In this document: one piece after another, positions 44,148 through 53,695 of the stretch
Layout of the letters: every line of letters begins with the position of its first letter
Numbering within the stretch: the first letter of the stretch is position 1
Origin: Streptomyces sp. RPT161
GTDB lineage: Bacteria > Actinomycetota > Actinomycetes > Streptomycetales > Streptomycetaceae
Assembly (NCBI RefSeq): GCF_027533845.1
Contig: NZ_JAPZVN010000003.1
Coordinates: 124,001-188,000 of the forward strand
DNA: 64,000 nucleotides
Direction of reading: 5' to 3'
Notes under the pieces: model-generated
The model's database searches: none
What the model was told of the DNA's origin: nothing
The model's input: the letters and a program-made list of their open reading frames with translations, nothing else
Made by a program: the position numbers and the translations under genes

Positions 44148-44519
44148 TCAGTGCCCGAAGATGTGCAGCCCGTGCCGATGCCGTGGCTTGCCCGTCGTGG
44201 CACCGGCCTCAGCGGCGGGCGGCTCGCCCTGTGTGTCGCGGGCGGTCGTCATATCGCGCTCCCGCGCCGCCCGGCGGGCACGCCGCCTGCGGCGCCGAAC
44301 CCGCATCCACAGCGCACCGCCGGTCATCATCGCCAGGCCGAAGCAGAACACCAGGGCCAGCGCCAGTCCCGCCAGGAACGTCTCCAAGGCGTTGAGCGTC
44401 GCGACGTGCTGGCCAAAGAGGGTCACGCTGTAACCGGGCCCACCTGAGAAGTTCTCCACGATCGCCAGTGCTACGAAGGCGGCGGTCGCTCCCACCAGCA
44501 ACATTCCCAACACGAGCAT
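44148..44519 (-). CDS. Small membrane protein with two helices and Arg-rich tail
   Basis: 123 residues from ATG 44519 (GAGG 8 bases upstream). Two hydrophobic helices (LVLGMLLVGATAAFVALAIV; FLAGLALALVFCFGLAMM) are separated by FSGGPGYSVTLFGQHVATLN, followed by a very basic stretch (RVRRRRRRARRAARER) and a His-rich end. The family resembles streptomycete LapA-like or DUF-type membrane proteins, but I do not assign one. Confidence 0.7.
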   Translation of the reverse strand: MLVLGMLLVGATAAFVALAIVENFSGGPGYSVTLFGQHVATLNALETFLAGLALALVFCFGLAMMTGGALWMRVRRRRRRARRAARERDMTTARDTQGEPPAAEAGATTGKPRHRHGLHIFGH

Positions 44520-44673
44520 CACGGTCACCTCGATCCGTACGTTCTCCCCCTAGGCATACCCGTTCCACGCCGTCCGATACGGCCCGTCCCGCACGTGCGG
44601 GACGGGCCGGTACGCGCCAGGCTGGACAAGGGGGTACGCCCGGTGGATCCCCCACTCGACAGGGAGGGAACTC

Positions 44674-46662
44674 ATGGAGACGCCCGCGAAGGGGACCGTC
44701 GCCCACCAGCTGATCACCGCCCACCTGGTGTCCGGGCGGATGGAACCGGGCGAGGAGATCGCGCTGCGGGTCGACCAGACCCTCACCCAGGACGCGACCG
44801 GCACCCTGGTGATGCAGGAGCTGGAGGCGCTTGACCTGGACCGGGTACGCACCGAGGTAAGCGTGCAGTACGTCGACCACAACCTGCTCCAGGCCGACCA
44901 ACGCAACGCGGAGGACCACGACTTCCTGCGGTCGGCGGCGCGCCGGTTCGGCGTCTGGTACTCTAAGCCGGGCAACGGGGTGTCACACCCCACCCACATG
45001 CAGCGCTTCGGGGTCCCGGGCAAGACCCTGATCGGCTCCGACTCCCACACCTGCGCGGGCGGTTCGCTGGGCATGCTGGCGATCGGCACGGGCGGTCTGG
45101 AGGTCGCCCTGGCCATGGCGGGCCGCCCGCTGTACGTGACCATGCCGCGGATCTGGGGCGTACGGCTGACCGGTGAACTGCCGCCGTGGGTGAGCGCCAA
45201 GGACGTCATCCTGGAGATGCTGCGCCGCCACGGGGTGCGCGGCGGGGTCAACCGCGTGCTGGAGTACCACGGTCCCGGTCTGGCGTCCCTCACCGCGATG
45301 GACCGGCATGTCATCGCCAACATGGGCGCCGAACTCGGCGCCACGGCAAGCGTGTTCCCGTCGGACCAGGCGGTACGCGACTTCCTGCGGGCGGAGGGGC
45401 GCGAGGACGACTTCACCGAGATCAGCGCGGAGCCCGGCGCGCGTTATGACCTGGAGGACGAGATCGACCTCAGCGCTCTTGTGCCGCTGATCGCCAAACC
45501 CACCTCGCCGGGAAACGTGGTGCCGGTGCGGGAGGTGGCGGGTGAGTCGATCAGCCAGGCGGTCATCGGCTCCTCGGCCAATCCGGGACTACGGGACTTC
45601 GCGATGGCCGCGGCGATGGTCCGGGGACGGCAGACCGCGCCGGGTGTGAGTTTCGACGTCAACCCGACCTCGCGGGAGATCCTCCAGGACCTGACCCGCT
45701 CGGGCGCGACGTTCGATCTGATCGCGGCGGGCGCCAGGATCCACCAGGCGGGCTGCCTGGGCTGCATCGGCATGGGCCAGGCACCGGCCGCCGGGCGCAA
45801 CTCGCTGCGTACGTTCCCGCGCAACTTCCCCGGCCGTTCCGGCACGGAGGAGGACGCGGTGTGGCTGTGCTCCCCGGAGACCGCGGCGGCCTCGGCGCTC
45901 ACCGGGGTGATCACCGACCCGCGCGACTGGGCCGAGGACCGCGGAATCGGCTACCGGGCGCCCGAGCTGCCGCAACGCGCCTCGGTCAACCCCGCGATGC
46001 TGGAGCCGCCGCTGCCGCCGAACGAGGCGGCACGGGTCAAGCTGGAGCGCGGGCCGAACATCTCCGCGCTGCCGGACTTCGATCCGCTGCCGGACACCAT
46101 CGAGGGGCCGGTACTGCTGAAGGCGGGCGACAACGTGTCGACCGACGAGATCTCCCCCGCCGGTGCCAAGGCGCTGCCGTACCGCTCCAACATCCCCAAG
46201 CTCGCGCGGTTCACCCTCACCCGGATCGATCCGGAGTACCCGCAGCGCGCCGCTGACACCCGGGAGGACGGCGGCCATCTGATCGTGGCCGGTGAGAACT
46301 ACGGCCAGGGCTCGTCCCGTGAGCACGCCGCGATCACCCCGCGCTACCTGGGGCTACGAGCCGTCGTCGCCAAGTCCTTCGCGCGGATCCACTGGCAGAA
46401 CCTGGCCAACTTCGGAGTGCTGGCCCTGGAGTTCGACGATCCGGCGGACTACGACCGTGTCCGGCCGGGCGATCGGCTGCGGCTGACCGGTCTGCACGCC
46501 GCGCTCGCCGCGGACGCGGAGCCGAGGCTGCGCATGCGCAACACCACCCGCGACGAGGAGTACGGCGTACACCACCACCTCTCGCCCCGCCGGAGGAAGG
46601 CGGTGCTCGCGGGCGGCGTCATCCCCGCTCTGGCACGGGAGGAGGCGGCCGATGACGCATGA
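44674..46662 (+). CDS. Aconitate hydratase family protein
   Basis: 662 residues. Typical aconitase landmarks are [32 protein letters not shown] with the first cluster cysteine, [13 protein letters not shown] with the CxxC pair for the [4Fe-4S] cluster, and a C-terminal swivel domain with [13 protein letters not shown]. It isomerises citrate/isocitrate or a related hydroxyacid. It is shorter than the usual 900-residue actinobacterial AcnA, so it is probably a second, specialised enzyme (inference). GGAGGG precedes the ATG. Its 3' end overlaps the dehydrogenase gene by 11 bases. Confidence 0.92.
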   Translation: METPAKGTVAHQLITAHLVSGRMEPGEEIALRVDQTLTQDATGTLVMQELEALDLDRVRTEVSVQYVDHNLLQADQRNAEDHDFLRSAARRFGVWYSKPGNGVSHPTHMQRFGVPGKTLIGSDSHTCAGGSLGMLAIGTGGLEVALAMAGRPLYVTMPRIWGVRLTGELPPWVSAKDVILEMLRRHGVRGGVNRVLEYHGPGLASLTAMDRHVIANMGAELGATASVFPSDQAVRDFLRAEGREDDFTEISAEPGARYDLEDEIDLSALVPLIAKPTSPGNVVPVREVAGESISQAVIGSSANPGLRDFAMAAAMVRGRQTAPGVSFDVNPTSREILQDLTRSGATFDLIAAGARIHQAGCLGCIGMGQAPAAGRNSLRTFPRNFPGRSGTEEDAVWLCSPETAAASALTGVITDPRDWAEDRGIGYRAPELPQRASVNPAMLEPPLPPNEAARVKLERGPNISALPDFDPLPDTIEGPVLLKAGDNVSTDEISPAGAKALPYRSNIPKLARFTLTRIDPEYPQRAADTREDGGHLIVAGENYGQGSSREHAAITPRYLGLRAVVAKSFARIHWQNLANFGVLALEFDDPADYDRVRPGDRLRLTGLHAALAADAEPRLRMRNTTRDEEYGVHHHLSPRRRKAVLAGGVIPALAREEAADDA

Positions 46663-47671
46663 GACCGTGACGCTGGCGTGGGTGGTGGAAACCCCGGGCC
46701 CCATGGCGAGCGCGCCGTTGCGCCGGGTGCGACGTGAGGTCCCGCCGCCGGGAGACGAGGAGTTGCTGATCGAGGTGCACGCGTGCGGTGTGTGCCGGAC
46801 CGACCTGCATCTGGCCGAGGGCGATCTGCCGCCGCGCCGCCCGCGGTGCACCCCCGGCCATGAGATCGTCGGCCGGGTGCTGGCCGCCGGTACCGCCGTA
46901 CGCGACTTCCGGCCCGGTGAGCGGGTGGGCGCCGCCTGGCTGGCCGGCACCTGCGGCGTCTGTCCGTACTGCCGCTCCGGACGCGAGAACCTGTGTCCCG
47001 AGTCCCGCTACACCGGTTGGGACATCCACGGCGGATACGCGGGGCACACCGTGGTGGACGCGCGGTACGTCTACCCGCTGCCCGAGGGCTGGCCGGAGGA
47101 CGAACTGGCGCCCCTGCTGTGCGCGGGCATCATCGGCTACCGCGCACTGCTGCGCGCCGAGCTGCCGCCGGGTGGCCGCCTCGGCCTGTACGGGTACGGC
47201 GCCTCCGCGCATCTGACCGCACAACTCGCCGTGGCCCAGGGCGCCACCGTGCACGTCCTCACCCGTGGCGAGGACGCCCAGCGGCTCGCCCTGGAACTCG
47301 GTGCCGCGTCGGCGGGCCCGGCGACCGCGAGCCCGCCGGAACCACTGGACGCGGCGATCCTGTTCGCACCGGCCGGTGAACTGGTGCCGGTCGCGCTGAC
47401 CGCGCTCGACCGGGGCGGCACGCTGTCCATCGCGGGCATCCACCTGTCGGACATCCCGTCGCTGAACTACGCGCGGCACCTGTTCCAGGAGCGGACCGTC
47501 CGCTCCGTCACCGCCAACACCCGTGCGGACGGCCGGGCCTACCTCGCGGAGGCGGCCCGGGTCCGACCGCGGGTGCACGTCCAGCGGTACGGCATGGCGC
47601 AGGCCGACCGGGCGCTGACCGACCTGGCCACCGGCAAGGTCAACGGGGTGGCCGTACTGCTGCCTGACTGA
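46652..47671 (+). CDS. Zinc-dependent alcohol dehydrogenase
   Basis: 339 residues. The catalytic zinc ligands lie in [11 protein letters not shown] and TPGHEIVG; the structural zinc site is [15 protein letters not shown] with four cysteines. The Rossmann loop is less typical ([17 protein letters not shown]). It oxidises alcohols or reduces aldehydes with NAD(P). The start overlaps the aconitase end, and GGAGGAGG lies just upstream, so the two are co-translated. The tRNA synthetase converges with only a 3-base gap. Confidence 0.93.
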   Translation: MTHETVTLAWVVETPGPMASAPLRRVRREVPPPGDEELLIEVHACGVCRTDLHLAEGDLPPRRPRCTPGHEIVGRVLAAGTAVRDFRPGERVGAAWLAGTCGVCPYCRSGRENLCPESRYTGWDIHGGYAGHTVVDARYVYPLPEGWPEDELAPLLCAGIIGYRALLRAELPPGGRLGLYGYGASAHLTAQLAVAQGATVHVLTRGEDAQRLALELGAASAGPATASPPEPLDAAILFAPAGELVPVALTALDRGGTLSIAGIHLSDIPSLNYARHLFQERTVRSVTANTRADGRAYLAEAARVRPRVHVQRYGMAQADRALTDLATGKVNGVAVLLPD

Positions 47672-47674
47672 ACA

Positions 47675-48892
47675 TCACTCCTCCCACAGTTCAAGGGAGT
47701 TGCGGCCGACCAGTGCGGCGATCCGGTCCACCGCCTCGGACACCGGCAGCGGGTCGATCCGGCGGCCGTCACGCAGCCGTAGCGCCACCCGCTCGTCGAC
47801 GGCCTCCTTCGGGCCGATCACGGCCTGGTAAGGCACCAGTCGCGCGGCGCGCACCCGGGCGCTGAGCGAACCGCGGTCCGGCGCGGCGCACTCCGCGCGC
47901 AGGCCCTGTTCGACGCACCGCCGTACCAGCGCCTGGGCGTCGGGCAGTTCGTCGTCGGACACCGGGAGCACCGCCACCTGGACCGGCGCAAGCCAGCCGG
48001 GGAACGCGCCGCCACGGGTGTCGATCAGATGGGCCACCGCCCGCTCCACGCTGCCGATGATGCTGCGGTGCACCATCACCGGGCGGTGCGCCGCCCCGTC
48101 GGGTCCGATGTAGTGCAGATCGAACTGGCGCGGCTGGTACAGGTCCACCTGAACGGTGGACAGGGTCGACTCCCGGCCGCTCCCGTCGGCGATCTGCACA
48201 TCGATCTTCGGCCCGTAGAAGGCGGCCTCGCCCTCCTCGGCCTCGTACGGCGCCCCGATGGCGTCGAGCACCTCGGTGAGCAGGGCTCCGGCGCGCCGCC
48301 ACATCGCCGGATCCGACACGTACTTGCCCCCGGGACCGGGCAGCGAGAGGCGGTACCTGGCGGCGCGGATGCCCATGGCCCGGTAGGCGCGGTCGATGAG
48401 TTCGAGCGCCGCCCGCGCCTCGTCGGCGGCCTGTTCCAGGGTGCAGAAGACATGGGCGTCGTTGAGCTGGATTGCCCGCACCCGGGTGAGCCCACCCAGG
48501 ACACCGGACAGTTCGGAGCGGAACATTCCGCCCAATTCAGCAATCCGCAGCGGCAGTTCGCGGTAGCTGTGCTCGCGGGAGCGGTAGATCAGGGCATGGT
48601 GCGGGCACAGGCTGGGGCGCAGTACGAACTGCTCACCGCCGAGTTCCATCGCGGGGAACATGTCGTCGCGGTAGTGCGCCCAGTGCCCTGAGATCTCGTA
48701 CAGCTCGCGCTTGGCCAGTACGGGCGAGTGGACGTGGCGGTAGCCCGCTCGCCGTTCCGCCTCCCGGATGTACTCCTCCAGGGCGTGCCGCACCGCGGCG
48801 CCGTTCGGCAGCCAGTACGGCAGCCCGGCGCCGATCAGCGGGTCGGAGTCGAAAAGGTCCAGCTCACGGCCGAGCTTGCGGTGGTCGTGCAT
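47675..48892 (-). CDS. thrS: Short threonyl-tRNA synthetase (no TGS or editing domains)
   Basis: 405 residues from ATG 48892 (GAGGAG six bases upstream). It contains class II motifs and the three zinc ligands expected in ThrRS: Cys in LRPSLCPHH, His in LNDAHVFC and His in MVHRSIIGSVER. The C-terminal anticodon-binding domain starts near VQVAVLPVSDDELP. The N-terminal TGS and editing domains of a housekeeping enzyme (about 650 residues) are absent, so this is probably a second copy, needed for a special condition or for resistance to a ThrRS inhibitor (inference). Expression is likely controlled by the attenuator at 48933-49022. Confidence 0.9.
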   Translation of the reverse strand: MHDHRKLGRELDLFDSDPLIGAGLPYWLPNGAAVRHALEEYIREAERRAGYRHVHSPVLAKRELYEISGHWAHYRDDMFPAMELGGEQFVLRPSLCPHHALIYRSREHSYRELPLRIAELGGMFRSELSGVLGGLTRVRAIQLNDAHVFCTLEQAADEARAALELIDRAYRAMGIRAARYRLSLPGPGGKYVSDPAMWRRAGALLTEVLDAIGAPYEAEEGEAAFYGPKIDVQIADGSGRESTLSTVQVDLYQPRQFDLHYIGPDGAAHRPVMVHRSIIGSVERAVAHLIDTRGGAFPGWLAPVQVAVLPVSDDELPDAQALVRRCVEQGLRAECAAPDRGSLSARVRAARLVPYQAVIGPKEAVDERVALRLRDGRRIDPLPVSEAVDRIAALVGRNSLELWEE

Positions 48893-48932
48893 GGCGGTCT
48901 CCTCGGTACTGCCAGAGCGAGTGACCGCGACG

Positions 48933-48960
48933 AAGCCCCGGGGCACTCGCCCCGGGGCTT
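48933..48960 (-). terminator. Attenuator hairpin in the thrS leader
   Basis: On the minus strand AAGCCCCGGGGC, loop GAGT, GCCCCGGGGCTT form a perfect 12-bp stem between the leader peptide stop (11 bases away) and the thrS start (40 bases on). Its first arm can instead pair with the end of the leader peptide sequence: GTCCCGG (48986-48980) with CCGGGGC (48955-48949), 7 bp with one G-U. That gives a competing antiterminator. Confidence 0.75.
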
Positions 48961-48971
48961 CTTGGCAGGTG

Positions 48972-49022
48972 TCAGCGCGCCGGGACTGGGTCCGGCGTCG
49001 TCGTCACAGCGGCGCGCTTCAT
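48972..49022 (-). CDS. Threonine attenuation leader peptide
   Basis: A 16-codon ORF, MKRAAVTTTPDPVPAR, with three consecutive threonine codons (ACG ACG ACG), directly upstream of a terminator-like hairpin and thrS. Bases 49018-49010 (AGCGCGCCG) and 48982-48974 (CGGCGCGCT) form a perfect 9-bp protector stem across the Thr codons. With the antiterminator and terminator pairings this gives the standard 1:2, 2:3, 3:4 set of ribosome-mediated attenuation: stalling at Thr codons when charged tRNA-Thr is scarce would free region 2 and block the terminator. AGGAG lies 13 bases upstream, a little far; a TACCCT -10 just before the ATG leaves open a leaderless start. Confidence 0.75.
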   Translation of the reverse strand: MKRAAVTTTPDPVPAR

Positions 49023-49189
49023 GATCACAGGGTATCTCCTGCGGCGGGGGTGGGCGATGGTTTTTTCCTGGAGCGCGGCACCTGCCCAAGTGGGTGCCCC
49101 GGCTTCGCCCGGTGGGGGTGCCGGGCGGGCGCGGAGTGGACCTACCCTTTTCCTAGGGCTTCAGCCACCCATGCTTGGAGGCTTTCGCC

Positions 49190-49576
49190 ATGACGATCCA
49201 GCTCAACCACACCATCGTCGCGGCGCACGACAAGGAGGCGTCGGCGCGGTTCCTGGCTTCCGTGCTCGGTCTCGAAGTCGGTGCGCCCTACGGGCCGTTC
49301 GTGCCCGTGACGGCGGCGAACGGTGTCACGTTGGACTTCGCGGACAGCGGTACGGAACCGATCACCCCGCAGCACTACGCGTTCCTGGTGTCGGACGACG
49401 AGTTCGACTCGATCTTCGAACGCATCAAGCAGGCGGGCATCACGTACTACGCCGATCCCCACCACGCCGAGAAGGGCCGCATCAACCACCGCGACGGTGG
49501 CCGGGGGGCGTACTTCGACGATCCGGACGGGCACAATCTGGAGATCCTCACCCGCCCCCACGGCGACGGCGGCTGA
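49190..49576 (+). CDS. VOC (glyoxalase/bleomycin-resistance) family protein
   Basis: 128 residues from ATG 49190, with GGAGG 8 bases upstream. The single VOC unit is seen in LNHTIVAAHDKEASARFLASVLGLEV and AYFDDPDGHNLEILTRP, including the His and Glu positions used for metal binding. Function beyond the fold cannot be assigned. Confidence 0.88.
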   Translation: MTIQLNHTIVAAHDKEASARFLASVLGLEVGAPYGPFVPVTAANGVTLDFADSGTEPITPQHYAFLVSDDEFDSIFERIKQAGITYYADPHHAEKGRINHRDGGRGAYFDDPDGHNLEILTRPHGDGG

Positions 49577-49624
49577 GCCCGAAGGGCGTTCAACTCTCCG
49601 TGGCCCGCATCGCACTTGCCGCGG

Positions 49625-50491
49625 TCAGCGGGACAGGTCGCGGTGCCATCTGCGGGTGGCCCACGCCGAGGCGGCGATCACCAGCAGCGAACCCACCACG
49701 AGCACCGAGACGTGCGTGGCGCTCCATCTGCCGTGTGGCGACTTCCAAACACCCGACGCCGTCTGCTGAGGTCCGCCCGAGGCGCCCAGCGGGTGGCAGT
49801 TGCGTTCCATCGCCAGGTGGTGAACCACCAGCGGGCGGGCGGATTGGGCGGCGGCGACGACCTTGGAATGGTCGCCCTGCCCACCGGAGGCGATCTCCTG
49901 GTCGATCAGTCTGAGGGTGTCGGTGTGCGCCGCCGACCGGGCGCGCAGCCACTGGGTGTCGTAGCCGGATGTGCCCGCGCTCCTGCCGATCCGGGCGAGC
50001 TGGTCGTTCTCCGCCGGGGTGGGACTGGGCGGAAGTGCGATCTTGAGCTGTCCGCTGAGCGTGCTGATCGCCTTGTCCATCGCGCCGCGGTCACGCACGA
50101 GTGCGGCGCCGACCCGCATCACACATGCCGCCGCCGCGTGGGGCACGGCGTCCCGACCCGCGTTGACCTCGGCGAGGTCCCCCTGGTGCAGCGCGCCGAG
50201 GAAGGCGGCGTCACCGGGACCGACGGTGGGCGTCCCGCTGTCCGACGGGCTGGCGCTGCCGCCGGAAGGACTGGCGCTACCCGACGCGCTCGGGTTGTCC
50301 GAGGCGCCGGGACTGTTCGACGGGCTGGGGGCGCTGGACGCGGCGGGGCTGTTCGACGGCGCGGGACCGGCCGCGGCGCTGGGCGCGCCCGGTGCGGCGC
50401 TCGGATCCTCCGCGGCGGCGGAACCAGCGAGTCCGGCCGCCATCACCAGTCCGGCCGCCGCCACGCAGACCCATGCCCGGCTACGTACCAT
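49625..50491 (-). CDS. Secreted/anchored DUF4142 protein
   Basis: 288 residues from ATG 50491 (GGAGG upstream). A signal peptide (cleavage near SAAA-E) is followed by about 60 residues of Ser/Pro/Ala-rich linker, then a ferritin-like four-helix DUF4142 region (DAAFLGALHQGDLAEVNAG ... HTDTLRLIDQEIASGG), and a C-terminal membrane helix with RR.HR end that should anchor it to the cell surface. The usual DUF4142 His residues are partly kept. Function unknown. Confidence 0.85.
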   Translation of the reverse strand: MVRSRAWVCVAAAGLVMAAGLAGSAAAEDPSAAPGAPSAAAGPAPSNSPAASSAPSPSNSPGASDNPSASGSASPSGGSASPSDSGTPTVGPGDAAFLGALHQGDLAEVNAGRDAVPHAAAACVMRVGAALVRDRGAMDKAISTLSGQLKIALPPSPTPAENDQLARIGRSAGTSGYDTQWLRARSAAHTDTLRLIDQEIASGGQGDHSKVVAAAQSARPLVVHHLAMERNCHPLGASGGPQQTASGVWKSPHGRWSATHVSVLVVGSLLVIAASAWATRRWHRDLSR

Positions 50492-50733
50492 CACGCCCTC
50501 CGTTCCTCTCCTGTGCGCACCGGTCGGCGCCGTGGGAGCCACATACGTCCCCGGTCACACGGCCCCCGACACGGACCGGCCTACGGATGGCGCAACGGTC
50601 GTGGCCACCGGGGCACTCGGCCCCGGATCCGGAACAGATCAACTGTGAAACTCCAGCGCTCAGGGGCGCTGCTGCGGCTACCGTAGAAGGTGGGAAGAAA
50701 AGGCCTTCGGGAGCGGTCACGGAGGTGTCGGCG

Positions 50734-51063
50734 ATGGACGGACATCGACTCTCCGACGAGGAGCGCCGGGCTCTGGAGCAGATCGAGACGATGCTGCGGC
50801 AGGACGACGGCCTGGATCGCCGTCTGCGGACGATGCGCCTGGTGCGGCTCCCGAACGCCGCCGGCTTGCTGCGTCGGTGGCGGCCGCTGCTGGTGGTCCT
50901 GGTGACGGTGGCGTCCACGGCGCTGATGGTGATGGCGGTCGCCTCGCTGGCCCCCGCGGTGATCGCGGCCGTCGCCGCGACCTGGCTGCTCACCGTCGTG
51001 CTCACCGTGGACATGGTGCGAGACCGGCGCCGGGGGCGACGCGACCGGCCGCCACAGAACTGA
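50734..51063 (+). CDS. DUF3040 membrane protein
   Basis: 109 residues from ATG 50734 (GGAGG 8 bases upstream). The start LSDEERRALEQIETMLRQDD matches DUF3040, a small actinobacterial family, followed by two membrane helices (LLVVLVTVASTALMVMAVA; AVIAAVAATWLLTVVLTVDMV) and a basic tail. Confidence 0.88.
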   Translation: MDGHRLSDEERRALEQIETMLRQDDGLDRRLRTMRLVRLPNAAGLLRRWRPLLVVLVTVASTALMVMAVASLAPAVIAAVAATWLLTVVLTVDMVRDRRRGRRDRPPQN

Positions 51064-51073
51064 CCGTGGCCCG

Positions 51074-51718
51074 TCAGGCCGGTGCGGGGTTGGAGTTGTC
51101 CACCGCCAGCCGGACCGCGAGCGCACCGAGCACCGTGCCCATCAGGTAGCGCTGGACCCGCAGCCATGTCGGACGCCGGACGAGGAAGCGCGCGATGGTG
51201 CCCGCGGCAAGGACGATGGCGCAGTTGACCGCCAGGCTGACCACCACCTGGATGCCACCGAAGACGAACCCCTGGACCATCACATGGCCCTCCCGCGGCT
51301 CGATGAACTGCGGTATGAGCGAGAGGTACATCACCGCGATCTTCGGGTTGAGAAGACTGGTCATCAGGCCCATGGCGAACAGCCGTCGGGTGGAGTCCGG
51401 CGCCAACTCGCTCGGCGTGAACACCGATTGTCCGCCCGGCCGCAGGGCCTGCCAGGCGAGGTACGCCAGGTATCCGGCCCCCGCCAGCTTCACGGTGACG
51501 TAGAGCGCGGGCACCGCGACGAACACCATCGACAAGCCGAGATTTGCGGCGCCCAGGTAGCACAGGAAGCCGACGCCGACCCCGGCAAGGGAGACCAGAC
51601 CGGCCTTACGTCCCTGGGTGAGGCTTCGCGAGACCAGATACATCATGTTCGGACCCGGGGTGAGCACCATGCCGAGGGCCACCGCCGAGACACCGAGAAC
51701 CGAGCCCATTGTGATCAT
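51074..51718 (-). CDS. LysE/RhtB family exporter
   Basis: 214 residues with six membrane helices. LGMVLTPGPNMMYLVSRSLTQGRKAGLVSLAGVGVG and FAMGLMTSLLNPKIAVMYLSLIPQFI are the two conserved LysE-type stretches. These proteins export amino acids or derivatives; the substrate is unknown. No good ribosome site stands before the first ATG (51718) or the one three codons later. Confidence 0.9.
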   Translation of the reverse strand: MITMGSVLGVSAVALGMVLTPGPNMMYLVSRSLTQGRKAGLVSLAGVGVGFLCYLGAANLGLSMVFVAVPALYVTVKLAGAGYLAYLAWQALRPGGQSVFTPSELAPDSTRRLFAMGLMTSLLNPKIAVMYLSLIPQFIEPREGHVMVQGFVFGGIQVVVSLAVNCAIVLAAGTIARFLVRRPTWLRVQRYLMGTVLGALAVRLAVDNSNPAPA

Positions 51719-51821
51719 GCGTCAAGCCTGACGCCTGCCAACGGTACAGCACCAGCGAGAGTTTCTAGCAGAATTGATTTAGCATCACTAAACAGTTCAG
51801 AAGGCAGAGGCCCAACTCGGG

Positions 51822-52295
51822 CTAGTGCGAGTGCGGTTGGGGTACAACGGGGAGGCGCGGCGCCGAAGCGTCGAGTACCTCTTGCGGAGTTGACCGCTGG
51901 CCTTCCAGGCGGCCGTGCATCGCGGTGGCGATCCGCGCCGCCTGGGCCTTGGCCCGTTCCGCCACGGGACCGGACCATCGCGCGTCGACGGCACGGTTCC
52001 ACAGCAGCAGCCAGCGGGTGAAGTGCCCTTGGGTCAGCGGGCGTTCACCGTGCACACGCTGGTGCGCGCGGAGCAGTCCGCCCCGGTAGGCACCGTGGCC
52101 GAACAACTGCCCCGCCCAGAAGTCGGCGATTACCGGTAGATGCGCTGGGACGTCGGCGCCGACCCCCTCGAACACCGGGGCCAGTACGTCATCCGTGAGG
52201 ACGGCACGGTAGAAGTCGTCCAGCAGCGCGAGCACATCACCGCGATCGCCCAGATCCCGGCGGCCTGCCGGAGGGACCGGGCGCGGCCCTGCCAT
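51822..52295 (-). CDS. Group III truncated haemoglobin
   Basis: 157 residues. LLDDFYRAVLTDDVLAPVF, VIADFWAGQLFGHGAYRGGLLRAHQRVHG (proximal His in LLRAHQ) and FTRWLLLWNRAVD follow the 2-over-2 globin pattern of group III. A GTG start at 52310 is possible instead of ATG 52295. These globins are linked to NO or O2 handling. The neighbouring cNMP-binding, Rrf2 and VIT genes fit a redox/iron setting. Confidence 0.88.
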   Translation of the reverse strand: MAGPRPVPPAGRRDLGDRGDVLALLDDFYRAVLTDDVLAPVFEGVGADVPAHLPVIADFWAGQLFGHGAYRGGLLRAHQRVHGERPLTQGHFTRWLLLWNRAVDARWSGPVAERAKAQAARIATAMHGRLEGQRSTPQEVLDASAPRLPVVPQPHSH

Positions 52296-52365
52296 CACAT
52301 CCACCACCACAAATATCGGGAGTTCCCCACTCTAACGGCGCACGGGAGGCATACCGGCTGGTAGC

Positions 52366-52686
52366 TCAGGCCTGTCCGGTATCGAACCGGCTGATCTTCC
52401 CGTCGGTGACGGTGAACCGCCACGCCGTGCGCATCTCGCCCCAGGTGTCGTTGCGGAAGCTGGCGACCAGGGACAGTCCGTCGGCTGACTGCGACTCCAC
52501 GTTCATGCGGCCGTTGGAGGAGAAGATCTCCCTGTCCGTCCACTGCTGCAGGTCGCGGTCGGAACCGTCGTCGGACATGGTCGCATCGTCTGTCAGCGTC
52601 TGGAAGAAGGCCTGCTGGTCGCCGGAGTTGATGGCGTCCACCAGTGCGCGGACCGCCGGGTTGGAAAGCTCGCTGGCGCGGATCAC
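52366..52686 (-). CDS. NTF2-like (SnoaL-type) protein
   Basis: 106 residues from GTG 52686 (AAGGGA 9 bases upstream). LSNPAVRALVDAINSGDQQAFFQTLTDDATMSDDG and TAWRFTVTDGKISRFDTGQA match the cone-shaped NTF2-like fold. No catalytic residues can be named. It is close to the globin gene on the same strand. Confidence 0.8.
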   Translation of the reverse strand: MIRASELSNPAVRALVDAINSGDQQAFFQTLTDDATMSDDGSDRDLQQWTDREIFSSNGRMNVESQSADGLSLVASFRNDTWGEMRTAWRFTVTDGKISRFDTGQA

Positions 52687-52751
52687 GGGTGTCGTTCCCT
52701 TCGTGTGCGGTACTCGACGCAATCAGCCGAACGGGTGAATCGGGTCTCTGG

Positions 52752-53204
52752 TCACCAGGAGCCGCCACGCTGCGTCTGCAGGTCCATCAGCTTCGAGCGG
52801 GCGATCTGGAGCCGGTGGGCGAGGACCTCCGCCACGGCCCGTACCAGGGCGTAGCCCAGCACGGGATCCTCCTCGCACAGCGCGCGCACCCGCGCCCCGT
52901 CGAACTCATAGGCGCGCACCGGACTCAGCGCCTCCGCACCGAAGTCCCAGGTGTAGGGCGGGAACATCCATGACCAGCCGAGCAGGTCGCCGGGGCCCAG
53001 GGTGGCGACGGTGGCCGGGCGCCGCCCCGGTATTCGCAGGTCGAGGGTGACCGCGCCGGATCGGATGACCCAGAACCGGTCAGCGGTGCCCTGTTCCTCG
53101 AAGATCCGGGAGTCCTGGTCGAAGGAGACCTCTTTGGCCAGTTCCATCAGGCGGTCACGGTGCACCGCCGGAAGAGCCCTGAGCAGGCGCGTCGCAGCAG
53201 TCAT
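52752..53204 (-). CDS. Cyclic-nucleotide-binding domain protein
   Basis: 150 residues from ATG 53204 with GAGGAGG 9 bases upstream. A single cNMP-binding barrel is visible (FDQDSRIFEEQGTADRFWVIRSGAVTLDL, GPGDLLGWSW), ending in a helix. There is no helix-turn-helix, unlike Crp/Fnr regulators. It may act by protein-protein contact. The phosphate-binding cassette is only loosely conserved, so ligand binding is uncertain. Confidence 0.85.
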   Translation of the reverse strand: MTAATRLLRALPAVHRDRLMELAKEVSFDQDSRIFEEQGTADRFWVIRSGAVTLDLRIPGRRPATVATLGPGDLLGWSWMFPPYTWDFGAEALSPVRAYEFDGARVRALCEEDPVLGYALVRAVAEVLAHRLQIARSKLMDLQTQRGGSW

Positions 53205-53533
53205 GGCCGTAGGCCTCCTCGCCACCGGGCGGGATCCGGTAGCTCCATTGCACCCGCAATCACCCCCCACGGCATCCCGAGGCCCCGGCACAGCGGCTCC
53301 GCTGCCGGGACGCCCCGGAGCCACGGCACCGCAGCCGGATCGCACGGGAACCGCCAGCGGCTCACGCTCCGGGGCCGGTTCTCCGGTCCTGGCGGGGGGC
53401 GTCCTGACGTGGGTTTTCCGCGACGATCGCACGCCGGACCGGCGATCATCTCCCGCCGCGACGGCGAGCAGCCCGGGCCACGCACACCAGCGGTCTCAAA
53501 CCCACCGCAACCCCACGACCAGAAGCCGCCAGC

Positions 53534-53632
53534 CCCCGCGCGGCACCGCAACCCACACACAACCAAAGCAGCCCCGCGCGGCAGCGCAACCGCACCCCAC
53601 ACACCGAAACGTCCCCGCGCGGCAGCGCAACC
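53534..53632. repeat. Three short interspersed repeats
   Basis: CCCCGCGCGGCACCGCAACC (53534-53553) and CCCCGCGCGGCAGCGCAACC (53572-53591 and 53613-53632) are spaced by 18 and 21 bases of A/C-rich sequence. There are only three units and no cas gene, so this is not a CRISPR array. The surrounding spacer 53205-53695 shows no gene; the repeats may be binding sites or slippage products upstream of the cNMP gene. Confidence 0.6.
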
Positions 53633-53695
53633 GCAGTCCCGACCGCGCCCGCCCTCGGCCGCGCCGGAAGGGCGACCTGACCGCGTAAGCGGCGT

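Noticed and set aside
53534-53632. A CRISPR array
   Set aside because: Only three repeats, spacers of 18-21 bases that are themselves similar, and no cas genes.
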